From contig JAILHK010000025.1 in NCBI GenBank assembly GCA_024695815.1, positions 1 to 53,629 on the forward strand: a stretch of DNA of 53,629 nucleotides, read 5' to 3'. Below the pieces are notes generated by a model that was given only the letters and a program-made list of their open reading frames with translations, searched no databases and was not told the origin of the DNA. This document shows, one piece after another, positions 7,694 through 15,685 of the stretch (positions are counted from its first letter, which is position 1; every line of letters starts with the position of its first letter). Position numbers and translations under genes: made by a program. The stretch comes from Prevotella sp. GTDB lineage: Bacteria; Bacteroidota; Bacteroidia; Bacteroidales; Bacteroidaceae.

Positions 7694-8636
7694 GATGTTT
7701 TAAATATGGTAATACAACAAAATAATAGACAATAAAAAGAGCCGAGAACGCGATGATGCCCAGGCGCCATGCATCGCCCATGTCCACATGGCGAGTGGCA
7801 AAACTCTCGATAAAGCCAGCCACGATGAACACAGGCACCGTGCCAACAACAATCTTCAAACCGCGTTTCACACCCCGACGGAAGGCATCCATACGGGAAT
7901 AAGTGCCGGGAAACAGCCATCCATTGCCCATGGCCAGACCGGCAGCTCCGGCAATGACGATGGCAGAGATCTCCAGCGTGCCGTGCAACCAGATGGCCAA
8001 TGCCGACTCATAGAGCAGCCCATGCTGAGCAAAGAAGGTTTGAAAAGCACCCAGCATCACCGCGTTCCGCATGAGAAGAAAACCCGTGCCAAGACTTGTA
8101 AAGATGCCCATGACAAAGATAAAGAAGGACACCCTGACATTGTTCAGGGTAATCTGTACAAACATCGCGCCCTCTTCCGAACTATCATAGACCGCCATCG
8201 GCGACCCCTTAGCGATATTGTCGAGCGTCATATCCACATAGCTATCGCCCAAGATGAGGCGCGAGAACTCTGGATCGAACCATTGCGACAAAGCACCAAC
8301 AAAGGAGAACAACAGGAAAATCAGCAGCGACCAGCGCAACTCGCGACGGGCATCCCACATAGTGGCGGGCACCTCTTGGGTCCAAAACGTATAGATACGG
8401 GTCCAGCGCTCACGCTTGTTGCGGTATATCTTGTTGTGTATAGATATACCGAGGTTGTTCAAATAGAGCGAGATACGTGATTGCGGATAGTGTGTCTGTG
8501 AGAAAGCCAGGTCTGAAGTAACGTCGATATAAGCATCTGCCAAATCATCAGGCGTAGAAAAGACCTCTTCTTCGAGCACCTTTTCATAACGTCTCCATTT
8601 GTCAAGGTTTTGTCTGATAAAAGTTACTTCTTTCAC
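7668..8636 (-). CDS. SpoIIM-like (DUF95) membrane protein
   Basis: A 322-residue integral membrane protein of the stage II sporulation protein M family. A soluble N-terminus of about 105 residues (MKEVTFIRQNLDKWRRYEKV) precedes membrane segments. The family signature is seen in NNVRVSFFIFVMGIFTSLGTGFLLMRNAVMLGAFQ and IWLHGTLEISAIVIAGAAGLAMG, where H-G-x-x-E is strongly conserved. This organism does not sporulate; in Bacillus SpoIIM helps peptidoglycan remodelling during engulfment, and its non-spore relatives may act on the cell wall or envelope. It is the first gene of the operon and is divergent from the RDD gene. Confidence 0.87.
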   Translation of the reverse strand: MKEVTFIRQNLDKWRRYEKVLEEEVFSTPDDLADAYIDVTSDLAFSQTHYPQSRISLYLNNLGISIHNKIYRNKRERWTRIYTFWTQEVPATMWDARRELRWSLLIFLLFSFVGALSQWFDPEFSRLILGDSYVDMTLDNIAKGSPMAVYDSSEEGAMFVQITLNNVRVSFFIFVMGIFTSLGTGFLLMRNAVMLGAFQTFFAQHGLLYESALAIWLHGTLEISAIVIAGAAGLAMGNGWLFPGTYSRMDAFRRGVKRGLKIVVGTVPVFIVAGFIESFATRHVDMGDAWRLGIIAFSALFIVYYFVVLPYLKHHESGKTTN

Positions 8637-8670
8637 TGACGGTTGTTATTGGATTGACTAATTTCGTGGG

Positions 8671-8702
8671 CAAAAGTATATAAAAAAACTTATACTTGCA
8701 AC
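8671..8702 (-). promoter_or_regulatory. Promoter of the spoIIM-DUF58 operon
   Basis: On the minus strand TACTTTTG (8678-8671) has GTTG (8702-8699) 20 bases upstream. Both match the Bacteroidetes promoter pattern, with one mismatch in the -33 element. Confidence 0.5.
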
Positions 8703-8721
8703 GATTTTAAAGAAAAAACAC

Positions 8722-8729
8722 TAATTTTG
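8722..8729 (+). promoter_or_regulatory. -7 element before the RDD gene
   Basis: TAATTTTG followed by C fits TAnnTTTG. The only TTG upstream is at 8696-8698, a 23-base spacing, so the -33 element is weak. The predicted start lies about 25 bases before the ATG at 8760. Confidence 0.5.
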
Positions 8730-8759
8730 CAGCGATTTCAAACTAAACCTTGCCAAAAT

Positions 8760-9473
8760 ATGCCGGAACCAAGTTTTCTTACAGGACAATACGTGCAACT
8801 GCAACTGACACCCGCCAGTGTGGGCGACCGCATCGCTGCACAGTTGATAGACTGGTGCGTCATGCTGGCCTACGCAGTCTTGATGGCAAGGGTCCTGAAA
8901 GAACTGAATGCCGGATTCTCAACCAATATCTTAGTGGTGGTTCTGCCCTTATTTTTCTATACGCTGCTTTGCGAACTGTTCAATAACGGACAGTCGGTCG
9001 GAAAGATGCTGATGAAGACGCGCGTGGTGAAAGCCGACGGCTCGACACCAACAATCGGTGCATTCCTGATTCGCTGGCTGATGTACATGGTAGACGGTCC
9101 TCTACTGAGCTATGCCGGCGTACTGGTCATGATACTGAACCGACGCAACCAGCGCATAGGCGACATGGCCGCAGGCACAATGGTCGTCAAACTGAAAAAA
9201 TACAAGGATATACAGGTCAGCTTGGATGAGTATGACTTTCTGGAAAGCAACTACAAGCCGCGCTATCCGCAGGCTGCCGACTTATCACTAGAACAGATAG
9301 AGATTGTCAGTCGTACGCTGGCCATGAAAAACGACGACTTCCTGCCGCGCACTGCCGCCCTGGCCAACAAGGTGGCACAGAAGCTGGGCATAGAGCGGCA
9401 GGAAGCCAGCGATACAGCATTCTTACAGCGCATCGTACGCGATTATCAGTACTATGCGCTTGAGGAAATCTAA
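8760..9473 (+). CDS. RDD family membrane protein
   Basis: A 237-residue protein. The RDD domain (about 15-145) shows its signature residues in VGDRIAAQLIDW and in the conserved RRNQRIGDMAAGTMVV, with three or four membrane segments between. A soluble C-terminal tail follows. ATG at 8760 is preferred to an upstream TTG at 8727, because that TTG lies in the promoter -7 element. RDD proteins are poorly understood; a few are reported in ion transport. It is divergent from the SpoIIM-like gene, and such pairs recur in MoxR/DUF58 clusters. Its stop abuts that of the aminopeptidase gene. Confidence 0.85.
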   Translation: MPEPSFLTGQYVQLQLTPASVGDRIAAQLIDWCVMLAYAVLMARVLKELNAGFSTNILVVVLPLFFYTLLCELFNNGQSVGKMLMKTRVVKADGSTPTIGAFLIRWLMYMVDGPLLSYAGVLVMILNRRNQRIGDMAAGTMVVKLKKYKDIQVSLDEYDFLESNYKPRYPQAADLSLEQIEIVSRTLAMKNDDFLPRTAALANKVAQKLGIERQEASDTAFLQRIVRDYQYYALEEI

Positions 9474-11249
9474 TTAAATCTTCGAGGTTTGTGCTCTGAG
9501 CCATTCGTTCTCTTCATCGTTTAGACAAGGAGAAAGACGCTCATAGACCAGAGCATGATAGTCGTTGAGCCATTGGCGCTCTTCGTCGGTCAGCATCTCC
9601 ATCATGATGGGGCGCTTATCGATAGGACAAAGTGTGAGGGGCTCGAACTGCAGATAGCGACCGAAAGCGGTCTCCATGGCTGGAACCACTAACAGCGTGT
9701 TTTCAACGCGGACGCCAAACTTGCCTTCCAGATAGAGACCAGGCTCATCGGTGATGGTCATGCCGGCCACGAGCGGAGCTGGTTTCCATTCCATACGGAA
9801 CTGGTGGGGACCTTCATGGACGTTGAGATAGGAGCCTACGCCATGGCCGGTGCCATGCAGGTAGTTCAGTCCTTCGCGCCACATGTACTGACGGGCCAGC
9901 ACATCCAACTGGGTGCCGCTGGTGCCTTCAGGGAAAATGGCGCGCGACAGGGCGATATGTCCTTTCAGTACCAGCGTGTACACCTTTTTCTCTTCGTCGG
10001 TGAGGGGACCGAGGGCAATGGTACGGGTGATGTCTGTCGTTCCGTCTTGATACTGAGCACCACTGTCCAACAGCAACAGTCCTTCGGGTTTCAGATGTAT
10101 GGCCGTGGTGGGCGTTGCCTCATAATGCACAATGGCACCATGGGCAGCATAGCCTGCAATGGTATCGAAAGACAAGTCGCGATAGAGGGGTTGCTCGGCA
10201 CGCAGGGCGGTCAGCTTCTCGTCAATGGTCAGCTCTGTCAACTGCGTCACGTCGGGATGCTCCGTCAGCCACTTCAAGAACTTCACCATCGCTACGCCGT
10301 CTCTCAGCATCGCTTTGTGGTAGCCTTCTATCTCAACATCGTTCTTCCGTGTCTTCATACGTTTCACTGGCGATTCGGCCTCAATGATCTTTCTCGTCAC
10401 CACTTGCGAGAGGGTGTAGTTCACTTCGTCGGGGTCCATCAGGATGTTGTATTCGAAATAGTGCTTCAGCCCATCGGCAATCTCTTCGTAGCCACGGATC
10501 ATCACGCCCTCGGCAGCCAGATACACCTTGACCTCGTCGGTCAGCTTTACGGGATTGACATAGAGCGTCGCTTCGACAGACGACACCAACAGATAGGCCA
10601 CAAACAGCGGTGTGCAGTGCACATCGGTACCACGCAGGTTCAGCGTCCAGGCAATATCATCGAGCGATGCCATCAGCATACCGTTGGCATGCTGACGACG
10701 CAGAGCCTTTCGGATGCGCGCCAGTTTGTCGTGTGTCGTCTCGCCGGCATACTCCAGTGGTTGCAACTCAATCTTGTTCTCGGGAATAGCCGGACGGTCC
10801 TGCCATATCTGATTCAGTGGGTCGAGATTGGTTCTCAGTGTGAGTCCTCCCTGCTGACGCAGTTCGCCAATCAGCTCGCGCACATCGCGTACAGAACTGA
10901 CCATGCCATCAATTCCCACCTCGGCACTCTGAACGGTCTTCAGTTCCTGTCCCAGCCACTCTGCAATGGTCGGCGTACCAGGCATCTTCAACTTCATCAA
11001 CTGATATTCGGTGTCCTTAAGTTGTTCGGCAGCAGCAATAAAATAACGGGAATCTGTCCACAGTGCTGCGCTATGCAGTGTCACCACAGCCGTACCTGCC
11101 GACCCGTCGAAGCCACTGATCCACTCGCGACCTTTCCAATGGTCAGGCACATACTCGCCCTGATGCGGGTCGGTACTGGGAAATATAAAAGCACTCAGAT
11201 GCTCGCGACGCATCAGCTCGCGAAGTGCTGTCAGACGTTCTGCTATCAT
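9474..11249 (-). CDS. Aminopeptidase P family (M24B) metallopeptidase
   Basis: A 591-residue Xaa-Pro aminopeptidase that removes N-terminal residues before proline. There are two creatinase-type N-terminal domains (about 1-300) and a pita-bread catalytic domain. The five metal ligands are visible: two Asp in LLDSGAQYQDGTTDITRT, His in GTGHGVGSYLNVHEGP, and Glu in TDEPGLYLEGKFG and GVRVENTLLV. A short C-terminal extension (ERQWLNDYH) is usual for the long APP1-like form. The start is the ATG at 11249, giving MIAERLTALREL; an upstream TTG at 11276 lies too near the promoter. No signal peptide, so cytoplasmic. Confidence 0.93.
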   Translation of the reverse strand: MIAERLTALRELMRREHLSAFIFPSTDPHQGEYVPDHWKGREWISGFDGSAGTAVVTLHSAALWTDSRYFIAAAEQLKDTEYQLMKLKMPGTPTIAEWLGQELKTVQSAEVGIDGMVSSVRDVRELIGELRQQGGLTLRTNLDPLNQIWQDRPAIPENKIELQPLEYAGETTHDKLARIRKALRRQHANGMLMASLDDIAWTLNLRGTDVHCTPLFVAYLLVSSVEATLYVNPVKLTDEVKVYLAAEGVMIRGYEEIADGLKHYFEYNILMDPDEVNYTLSQVVTRKIIEAESPVKRMKTRKNDVEIEGYHKAMLRDGVAMVKFLKWLTEHPDVTQLTELTIDEKLTALRAEQPLYRDLSFDTIAGYAAHGAIVHYEATPTTAIHLKPEGLLLLDSGAQYQDGTTDITRTIALGPLTDEEKKVYTLVLKGHIALSRAIFPEGTSGTQLDVLARQYMWREGLNYLHGTGHGVGSYLNVHEGPHQFRMEWKPAPLVAGMTITDEPGLYLEGKFGVRVENTLLVVPAMETAFGRYLQFEPLTLCPIDKRPIMMEMLTDEERQWLNDYHALVYERLSPCLNDEENEWLRAQTSKI

Positions 11250-11283
11250 AGTTTTACTATTTCTACAATTAAACAAGATAGCG

Positions 11284-11315
11284 CAAAGTTAACACTTTTT
11301 CTTTCAGTCTCCAAA
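11284..11315 (-). promoter_or_regulatory. Promoter of the aminopeptidase P gene
   Basis: On the minus strand TTTG (11315-11312) is 20 bases before TAACTTTG (11291-11284). Both elements fit the Bacteroidetes consensus. The start near 11278 gives a leader of about 29 bases. Confidence 0.7.
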
Positions 11316-11355
11316 AAAACGTGATAAAAAAGGCATCATATCCAAATAAAAAATA

Positions 11356-11577
11356 TGGCTCATCAACTATATAAAAGGTCAGGAGGCCCTAATCCTCAGT
11401 GATGAGGAAAGAGGATTTACGAATCCCACCATGTCGCCAGACGGTAAATGGATTGTTTGTGAGGGAAACTCGAAATCGAGTGTTTCCAGAAATTACTCAT
11501 GGTTCTACTATAGAGCCTATCTAAAAGACGAAAATAACAATTATTTCTTTAGCGATGTTAAGACTGCATATCCCTAA
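11356..11577 (+). pseudogene. Decayed fragment of a beta-propeller (TolB/PD40-like) protein
   Basis: An open frame of 73 codons ends at the TAA at 11575-11577. It has no start codon until an internal ATG. It reads GQEALILSDEERGFTNPTM and then SPDGKWIVCEGNS, the S-P-D-G-K-x-I core of a PD40 propeller blade. A stop lies just upstream in the same frame (11347-11349). It is probably the 3' remnant of a longer gene. A hairpin terminator follows at 11640. I cannot say which gene it came from. Confidence 0.45.
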
Positions 11578-11639
11578 GACCATGGTTTTGGCAAATGCAG
11601 TTTACAAATGACAACCTATTATTAATATTTAACGTTATT

Positions 11640-11677
11640 AAATGCGGAATTATAGACTTTATTTCCGCATTTTTTTT
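11640..11677 (+). terminator. Rho-independent terminator before mdh
   Basis: AAATGCGGAA pairs with TTCCGCATTT (13-base loop), followed by a run of T. It closes any transcript through the propeller fragment. Its T-run lies within the promoter of mdh. Confidence 0.7.
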
Positions 11678-11678
11678 G

Positions 11679-11686
11679 TAATTTTG
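11679..11686 (+). promoter_or_regulatory. -7 element of mdh
   Basis: TAATTTTG followed by C fits TAnnTTTG. No exact TTTG lies 19-20 bases upstream, where the terminator stem is. The leader to the ATG at 11733 would be about 40 bases. Confidence 0.5.
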
Positions 11687-11732
11687 CACCATTCAAGAAA
11701 ATTATATAATAATATAAAACACTAAAGTAATT

Positions 11733-12719
11733 ATGGCATTTTTAACTGACGAGAAATTGGTAATTGTTGGTGCCGGTGGTATGATCGGTTCTAACATGGT
11801 ACAGAGTGTGCTGATGCTGGGTCTGACTCCTAACATCTGCTTGTATGATATCTATGAGCCCGGTGTTCATGGCGTTTACGACGAGATGTGCCACTGCGCC
11901 TTCCCTGGTGCAAACATCTCTTACACTGTAGATCCTAAGGAGGCTTTCACTGGCGCTAAGTACATCATCTCTTCAGGTGGTGCTCCACGTAAGGAGGGTA
12001 TGACCCGTGAGGACCTGCTGAAGGGCAACTGCCAGATCGCAGCCGACTTCGGTGAGAATATCAAGAAGTACTGCCCCGACGTTAAGCACGTGGTAGTGAT
12101 CTTCAACCCCGCTGACGTAACAGCTCTGACAGCTCTGATTCACTCAGGTTTGAAGCCCAACCAGCTGACTTCACTGGCCGCTCTCGACTCTACCCGTCTG
12201 CAGCAGCAGCTGGCTCAGGAGTTCGGTGTACAGCAGGATAAGGTTACAAACGCATACACTTACGGTGGTCATGGCGAGCAGATGGCAGTATTTGCCAGCA
12301 AGGCTCTCATCGACGGCAAGCCTCTCTCTGAGCTTTCACTCTCTGAGGAGCGTTGGGCTGAGATCAAGCACATGACCACACAGGGTGGTAGCAACATCAT
12401 CAAGCTCCGTGGCCGTTCTTCATTCCAGAGCCCCGCTTATCAGGCTGTTAAGATGATCGAGGGCGCTATGGGTGGTGAGCCTTTCAAGTGGCCTGCTGGT
12501 TGCTATGTAAACGCTTACGGCTTCAAGAACGTGATGATGGCTATGCCTACCGTTATCGACAAGGACGGTGTACACTTCACTGAGCCCGAGGGCACAGCTG
12601 AGGAGATGGCTGCATTGCAGGCTTCTTACGAGCACCTGCAGAAGATGCGCGACGAGATTATCTCTCTGGGCATCATCCCTGCCGTAGAGGACTGGGCTAA
12701 GGACAATGCAAACCTCTAA
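11733..12719 (+). CDS. mdh: Malate dehydrogenase
   Basis: A 328-residue NAD-dependent malate/lactate dehydrogenase-fold enzyme that interconverts malate and oxaloacetate. In a fermenting Bacteroidales it serves the reductive branch to fumarate and succinate. The nucleotide-binding loop is GAGGMIGSNM near the N-terminus, the substrate-binding segment is LDSTRLQQQLAQ, and the catalytic His is in TYGGHGEQMA. The codons are highly biased (many GCT, GGT, CTG), as in strongly expressed genes. It has its own promoter and a strong terminator, so it is monocistronic. Confidence 0.92.
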   Translation: MAFLTDEKLVIVGAGGMIGSNMVQSVLMLGLTPNICLYDIYEPGVHGVYDEMCHCAFPGANISYTVDPKEAFTGAKYIISSGGAPRKEGMTREDLLKGNCQIAADFGENIKKYCPDVKHVVVIFNPADVTALTALIHSGLKPNQLTSLAALDSTRLQQQLAQEFGVQQDKVTNAYTYGGHGEQMAVFASKALIDGKPLSELSLSEERWAEIKHMTTQGGSNIIKLRGRSSFQSPAYQAVKMIEGAMGGEPFKWPAGCYVNAYGFKNVMMAMPTVIDKDGVHFTEPEGTAEEMAALQASYEHLQKMRDEIISLGIIPAVEDWAKDNANL

Positions 12720-12735
12720 TTAATTCAACAATATG

Positions 12736-12772
12736 AAAAGGGCAGCATGGTGCACCATGCTGCCCTTTTTTT
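12736..12772 (+). terminator. Terminator of mdh
   Basis: AAAAGGGCAGCATGG and CCATGCTGCCCTTTT form a perfect 15-bp stem with a TGCA loop, followed by more T. The A-run on the 5' side also allows action on the other strand. Confidence 0.9.
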
Positions 12773-12842
12773 GTTTACATAGAAACCAAAACAACTGAGC
12801 ATGTTTTAGAGGTAGAAATAAGTATTTCTAAAAAATAATAAT

Positions 12843-12850
12843 TATCTTTG
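12843..12850 (+). promoter_or_regulatory. -7 element directly before the carbonic anhydrase-like gene
   Basis: TATCTTTG ends 9 bases before the ATG at 12860. Since transcription starts about 5-7 bases after this element, the mRNA leader would be only a few bases long. No clear TTTG is seen 19-20 bases upstream. Confidence 0.5.
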
Positions 12851-12859
12851 CAACCAGTT

Positions 12860-13387
12860 ATGGCATTAATTAAGAGTTATAGAGGTCTGGCACCCAAGTG
12901 GGGAAAGGACTGTTATTTCAGCGAGAACGCTACGATTGTGGGCGATGTAACGATGGGTGATGAGTGCTCTGTGTGGTTTAATGCAGTAGTACGCGGCGAC
13001 GTGGCACCAATCACCATTGGCAACTGCACCAACATTCAGGATGGCAGTTGTGTGCACGTAACCCACGAGACGGGCCCCACGCATATCGGCAACTATGTCA
13101 CCATCGGGCATAATGTCACTGTGCATGCCTGCACCATTCATGATAACGCCTTGATTGGTATGGGTAGCACCCTGCTGGATGGTTGTGAGATAGGCGAAGG
13201 TGCCATCGTGGCTGCAGGTGCCTTGGTACTGCAGAACACTAAGATTCCTGCTGGCGAGATCTGGGGAGGCGTACCTGCCAAATATATCAAGCCCGTACGA
13301 CCAGGCCAGACCGATAATGCCAAGCACTATGTGGCCTACTCCAAATTCTATCTAGAGGAAGGCGAAACAGAACCTACAAAGTTTTAA
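12860..13387 (+). CDS. Gamma carbonic anhydrase family protein (left-handed beta helix)
   Basis: A 175-residue protein of the gamma carbonic anhydrase/YrdA/PaaY group, built of hexapeptide repeats that coil into a left-handed helix and trimerise. The zinc-type histidines appear in VHVTHE, TIGHNVTVHAC, in the usual order and spacing. Conserved RGD (VVRGDVAPI) and GMGS (IGMGSTLLDG) are present. The family includes true carbonic anhydrases and proteins without known activity, so a carbonic anhydrase role is an inference. ATG at 12860 is chosen over a TTG at 12848 that lies in the promoter. It converges on the metallophosphoesterase gene 4 bases away. Confidence 0.88.
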   Translation: MALIKSYRGLAPKWGKDCYFSENATIVGDVTMGDECSVWFNAVVRGDVAPITIGNCTNIQDGSCVHVTHETGPTHIGNYVTIGHNVTVHACTIHDNALIGMGSTLLDGCEIGEGAIVAAGALVLQNTKIPAGEIWGGVPAKYIKPVRPGQTDNAKHYVAYSKFYLEEGETEPTKF

Positions 13388-13391
13388 GTAT

Positions 13392-14477
13392 CTACATCAA
13401 CGTAGCCACCACATATTCGCTCTGGGTTCCGATGCGGAACTTGCCACCCCAGATGCCTATGCCCGACGAGACATAGTACTGGGTGTTGCCACGCTGATAA
13501 CTACCCCATGAGCATTCGTAGATGCGATCCGTAATCCAAGAGATTGGCCACACCTGTCCACGATGGGTGTGGCCACTTAGTTGAAAGTCCACACCAGCAG
13601 CTTCGGCACGATCCAGATGGTAAGGCTGGTGATCAAGGACTATGGTATAAAGCTCGGTGTTTGTCACCAACTCATTAATCGGCATACGATGAAGGTTTGT
13701 ACGGTCATCACGGCCGACGACTACAAAGCTGCTATCCACGACGACAGCCTCGTCCACCAGCAAATGGATGCCGGCATCCAGATAGAACTGTTGTGCATCG
13801 GGCACACCGGCGTAAAACTCGTGATTGCCAAGGCAAGCATAGACAGGTGCCTTGATACGTCGAAACTCCTCTGCCATGTTTTCTTCTATGAGCGGACGCA
13901 TACTCATGTCGATGATATCACCAGCTATCAGCACATAGTCTGGCTGTTCAGCATTGATCATATCCACCCAACGGTGCAACTCAGTTCTCGGATTATGATA
14001 GCCCAGGTGCAGGTCGCTCATCATCACCAGTTTCAAGGGTTTGCGGAGAGGCTTCGTGGTGTTCAGGTGCAGTTCTACACGCTTCTTGTGATGATAGATC
14101 AGATTACCTGCCATAAACATTACAAACATACCTAGGGTGATAACAATCGTCGTATAGAAATTCTGATGCAACCACGATGCGGGTATCAGATGCAGCAGAC
14201 GTCCAAGGTCAAGGACCAGAAAGATGAGCACAAGGTAAAGCAGTACGATGATGGAGCTGTCGCCCACGTCGTAACACACACGAGCCAAACTCAATGGCAG
14301 ATGGTCTATCACACGACCCAGGTTGAGAAACAACAGTAAGAAAGACAGTAGTCCAAAACCAATCAAACCAGCACGGAACCAGGGCGACAAGGGCACCAAT
14401 GTCCACACGTGCCAACCAATATATGCGATGCCGAGCAAGGGCAACAGCAGGAAAAAAATCATCCACATAAATTTCAT
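13392..14477 (-). CDS. Membrane-bound metallophosphoesterase
   Basis: A 361-residue protein. Four N-terminal membrane segments (to about residue 130) precede a calcineurin-like phosphoesterase domain. All metal-binding motifs are visible: MMSDLHLGYHN, AGDIIDMS, CLGNHEFY, VLDHQPYH and LSGHTHRGQVWP. This is the YkuE/LpxH-like layout found in many Bacteroidetes. The substrate is unknown; relatives act on phospholipids or nucleotides. The active domain follows the last membrane segment. The promoter is divergent from that of the radical SAM gene. Confidence 0.88.
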   Translation of the reverse strand: MKFMWMIFFLLLPLLGIAYIGWHVWTLVPLSPWFRAGLIGFGLLSFLLLFLNLGRVIDHLPLSLARVCYDVGDSSIIVLLYLVLIFLVLDLGRLLHLIPASWLHQNFYTTIVITLGMFVMFMAGNLIYHHKKRVELHLNTTKPLRKPLKLVMMSDLHLGYHNPRTELHRWVDMINAEQPDYVLIAGDIIDMSMRPLIEENMAEEFRRIKAPVYACLGNHEFYAGVPDAQQFYLDAGIHLLVDEAVVVDSSFVVVGRDDRTNLHRMPINELVTNTELYTIVLDHQPYHLDRAEAAGVDFQLSGHTHRGQVWPISWITDRIYECSWGSYQRGNTQYYVSSGIGIWGGKFRIGTQSEYVVATLM

Positions 14478-14496
14478 TCTTATTTTTTTTGAAGTA

Positions 14497-14526
14497 CAAA
14501 AATACGAAAGTTTTTGTGTTTACAAA
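14497..14526 (-). promoter_or_regulatory. Promoter of the metallophosphoesterase gene
   Basis: On the minus strand TTTG (14526-14523) lies 18 bases before TATTTTTG (14504-14497). It interleaves with the plus-strand promoter at 14513-14543. Confidence 0.55.
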
Positions 14527-14543
14527 AATCATTTGTATCTTTG
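14513..14543 (+). promoter_or_regulatory. Promoter of the radical SAM gene
   Basis: TTTG (14513-14516), 19 bases, then TATCTTTG (14536-14543): an exact match to the Bacteroidetes consensus. The start near 14550 leaves a leader of about 19 bases before ATG 14569. Confidence 0.75.
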
Positions 14544-14568
14544 CAACATCGAATAACATTTTTAAACG

Positions 14569-15627
14569 ATGGAGCTACGCCGAAGAATTGCCCTTGAGGC
14601 CAACCGCTTGCGCAACCATAACCTACAACAACTACACCCCTTGCGACAGTTGTTTTGGGAGTGCACCTTGCGCTGCAACGTGCATTGCCGACATTGCGGA
14701 AGTGACTGCAAGCACGAGGCACAACAGGCCGATATGCCACGCGAGGATTTCTTCCGTGTGCTGGACAGCGTAGCCCGCAAATGCAACCCTAACGAGGTCT
14801 TTATCATTCTGAGTGGCGGTGAACCGCTGATGCGCGACGATCTGGAACTATGTGGTCGCGGCATTATGGAACGCGGGTTTCCATGGGGAATGGTGACCAA
14901 CGGGCTCTACCTCAGCGAAGAGCGCTATAAGGCGCTACGACAAGCAGGCCTCTGCTCGGTGGCCATCAGCCTGGACGGATTGGAAGAGAACCACAACTGG
15001 TTGCGCTGTCACCCCGAGAGCTTTAAGCGTGCGAACGCTGCCATCGATTTGCTGGTGAACGATGGCAAGATTAAATATGACGTGGTGACGTGCGTGAACC
15101 AACGCAACTACGACCAGCTGAACGACTTCAAGGAGTTCCTGATAGAGAAAGGAGTAAGCGACTGGCGACTGTTTCCCATCTTCCCAATGGGACGTGCCGC
15201 CAACGACCCACTGCTGCAACTGCCACACGACAAGTTTCGCGGTCTGCTGGACTTCATACGTGACACACGTCACGAAGGACGCATCCGTGCGAACTATAGC
15301 TGTGAAGGCTATCTTGCTGACTACGAAGGCGAGGTGCGCGACTGGCTGTTCCGCTGTGCTGCCGGCGTCACTGTGGGGTCGGTGCTCATCGATGGTTCTA
15401 TCGGGGCCTGCACCAGCATCCGCTCTGATTTTTCGCAGGGAAACATCTACAAAGATGATTTTATGGACGTGTGGGAGAACCGCTACCTGCCTCATCGGCA
15501 TCGCAAGTGGATGAAACGGGACCAGTGTGCCAAATGCAAACACTGGCGATACTGCGAGGGCAACGGGCTACATCTGAGAACAGCAGACGGACGACTAATA
15601 AAATGTAGCTTGGAAGGAGAAAGATGA
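14569..15627 (+). CDS. Radical SAM/SPASM enzyme of an rSAM/lipoprotein pair
   Basis: A 352-residue radical SAM protein. The iron-sulfur motif is C-x3-C-x2-C in CNVHCRHC near residue 40; the Gly-rich SAM contact follows in ILSGGEPLMR. The C-terminal SPASM-type region is rich in Cys (RCAAGVT, GACTS, QCAKCKHWRYCEGNG), which would hold extra iron-sulfur clusters, as in enzymes that modify peptides. It is followed after 58 bases by a 78-residue lipoprotein gene on the same strand. That pairing matches a Bacteroidetes rSAM/lipoprotein system recognised in protein family databases, in which the enzyme is presumed to modify the lipoprotein. The reaction is not known. Confidence 0.85.
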   Translation: MELRRRIALEANRLRNHNLQQLHPLRQLFWECTLRCNVHCRHCGSDCKHEAQQADMPREDFFRVLDSVARKCNPNEVFIILSGGEPLMRDDLELCGRGIMERGFPWGMVTNGLYLSEERYKALRQAGLCSVAISLDGLEENHNWLRCHPESFKRANAAIDLLVNDGKIKYDVVTCVNQRNYDQLNDFKEFLIEKGVSDWRLFPIFPMGRAANDPLLQLPHDKFRGLLDFIRDTRHEGRIRANYSCEGYLADYEGEVRDWLFRCAAGVTVGSVLIDGSIGACTSIRSDFSQGNIYKDDFMDVWENRYLPHRHRKWMKRDQCAKCKHWRYCEGNGLHLRTADGRLIKCSLEGER

Positions 15628-15685
15628 AAGGGGATGATTCAGAAGATGAGTCCCCATACAGAGATAGAATAAAACACTTGAGTAT

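Noticed and set aside
9804..11324. Long plus-strand open frame (506 codons) across the aminopeptidase P gene
   Set aside because: It is antisense to a complete, well-conserved gene whose codon use produces a long reverse frame. Its product is rich in His, Cys and Gln and resembles no family.
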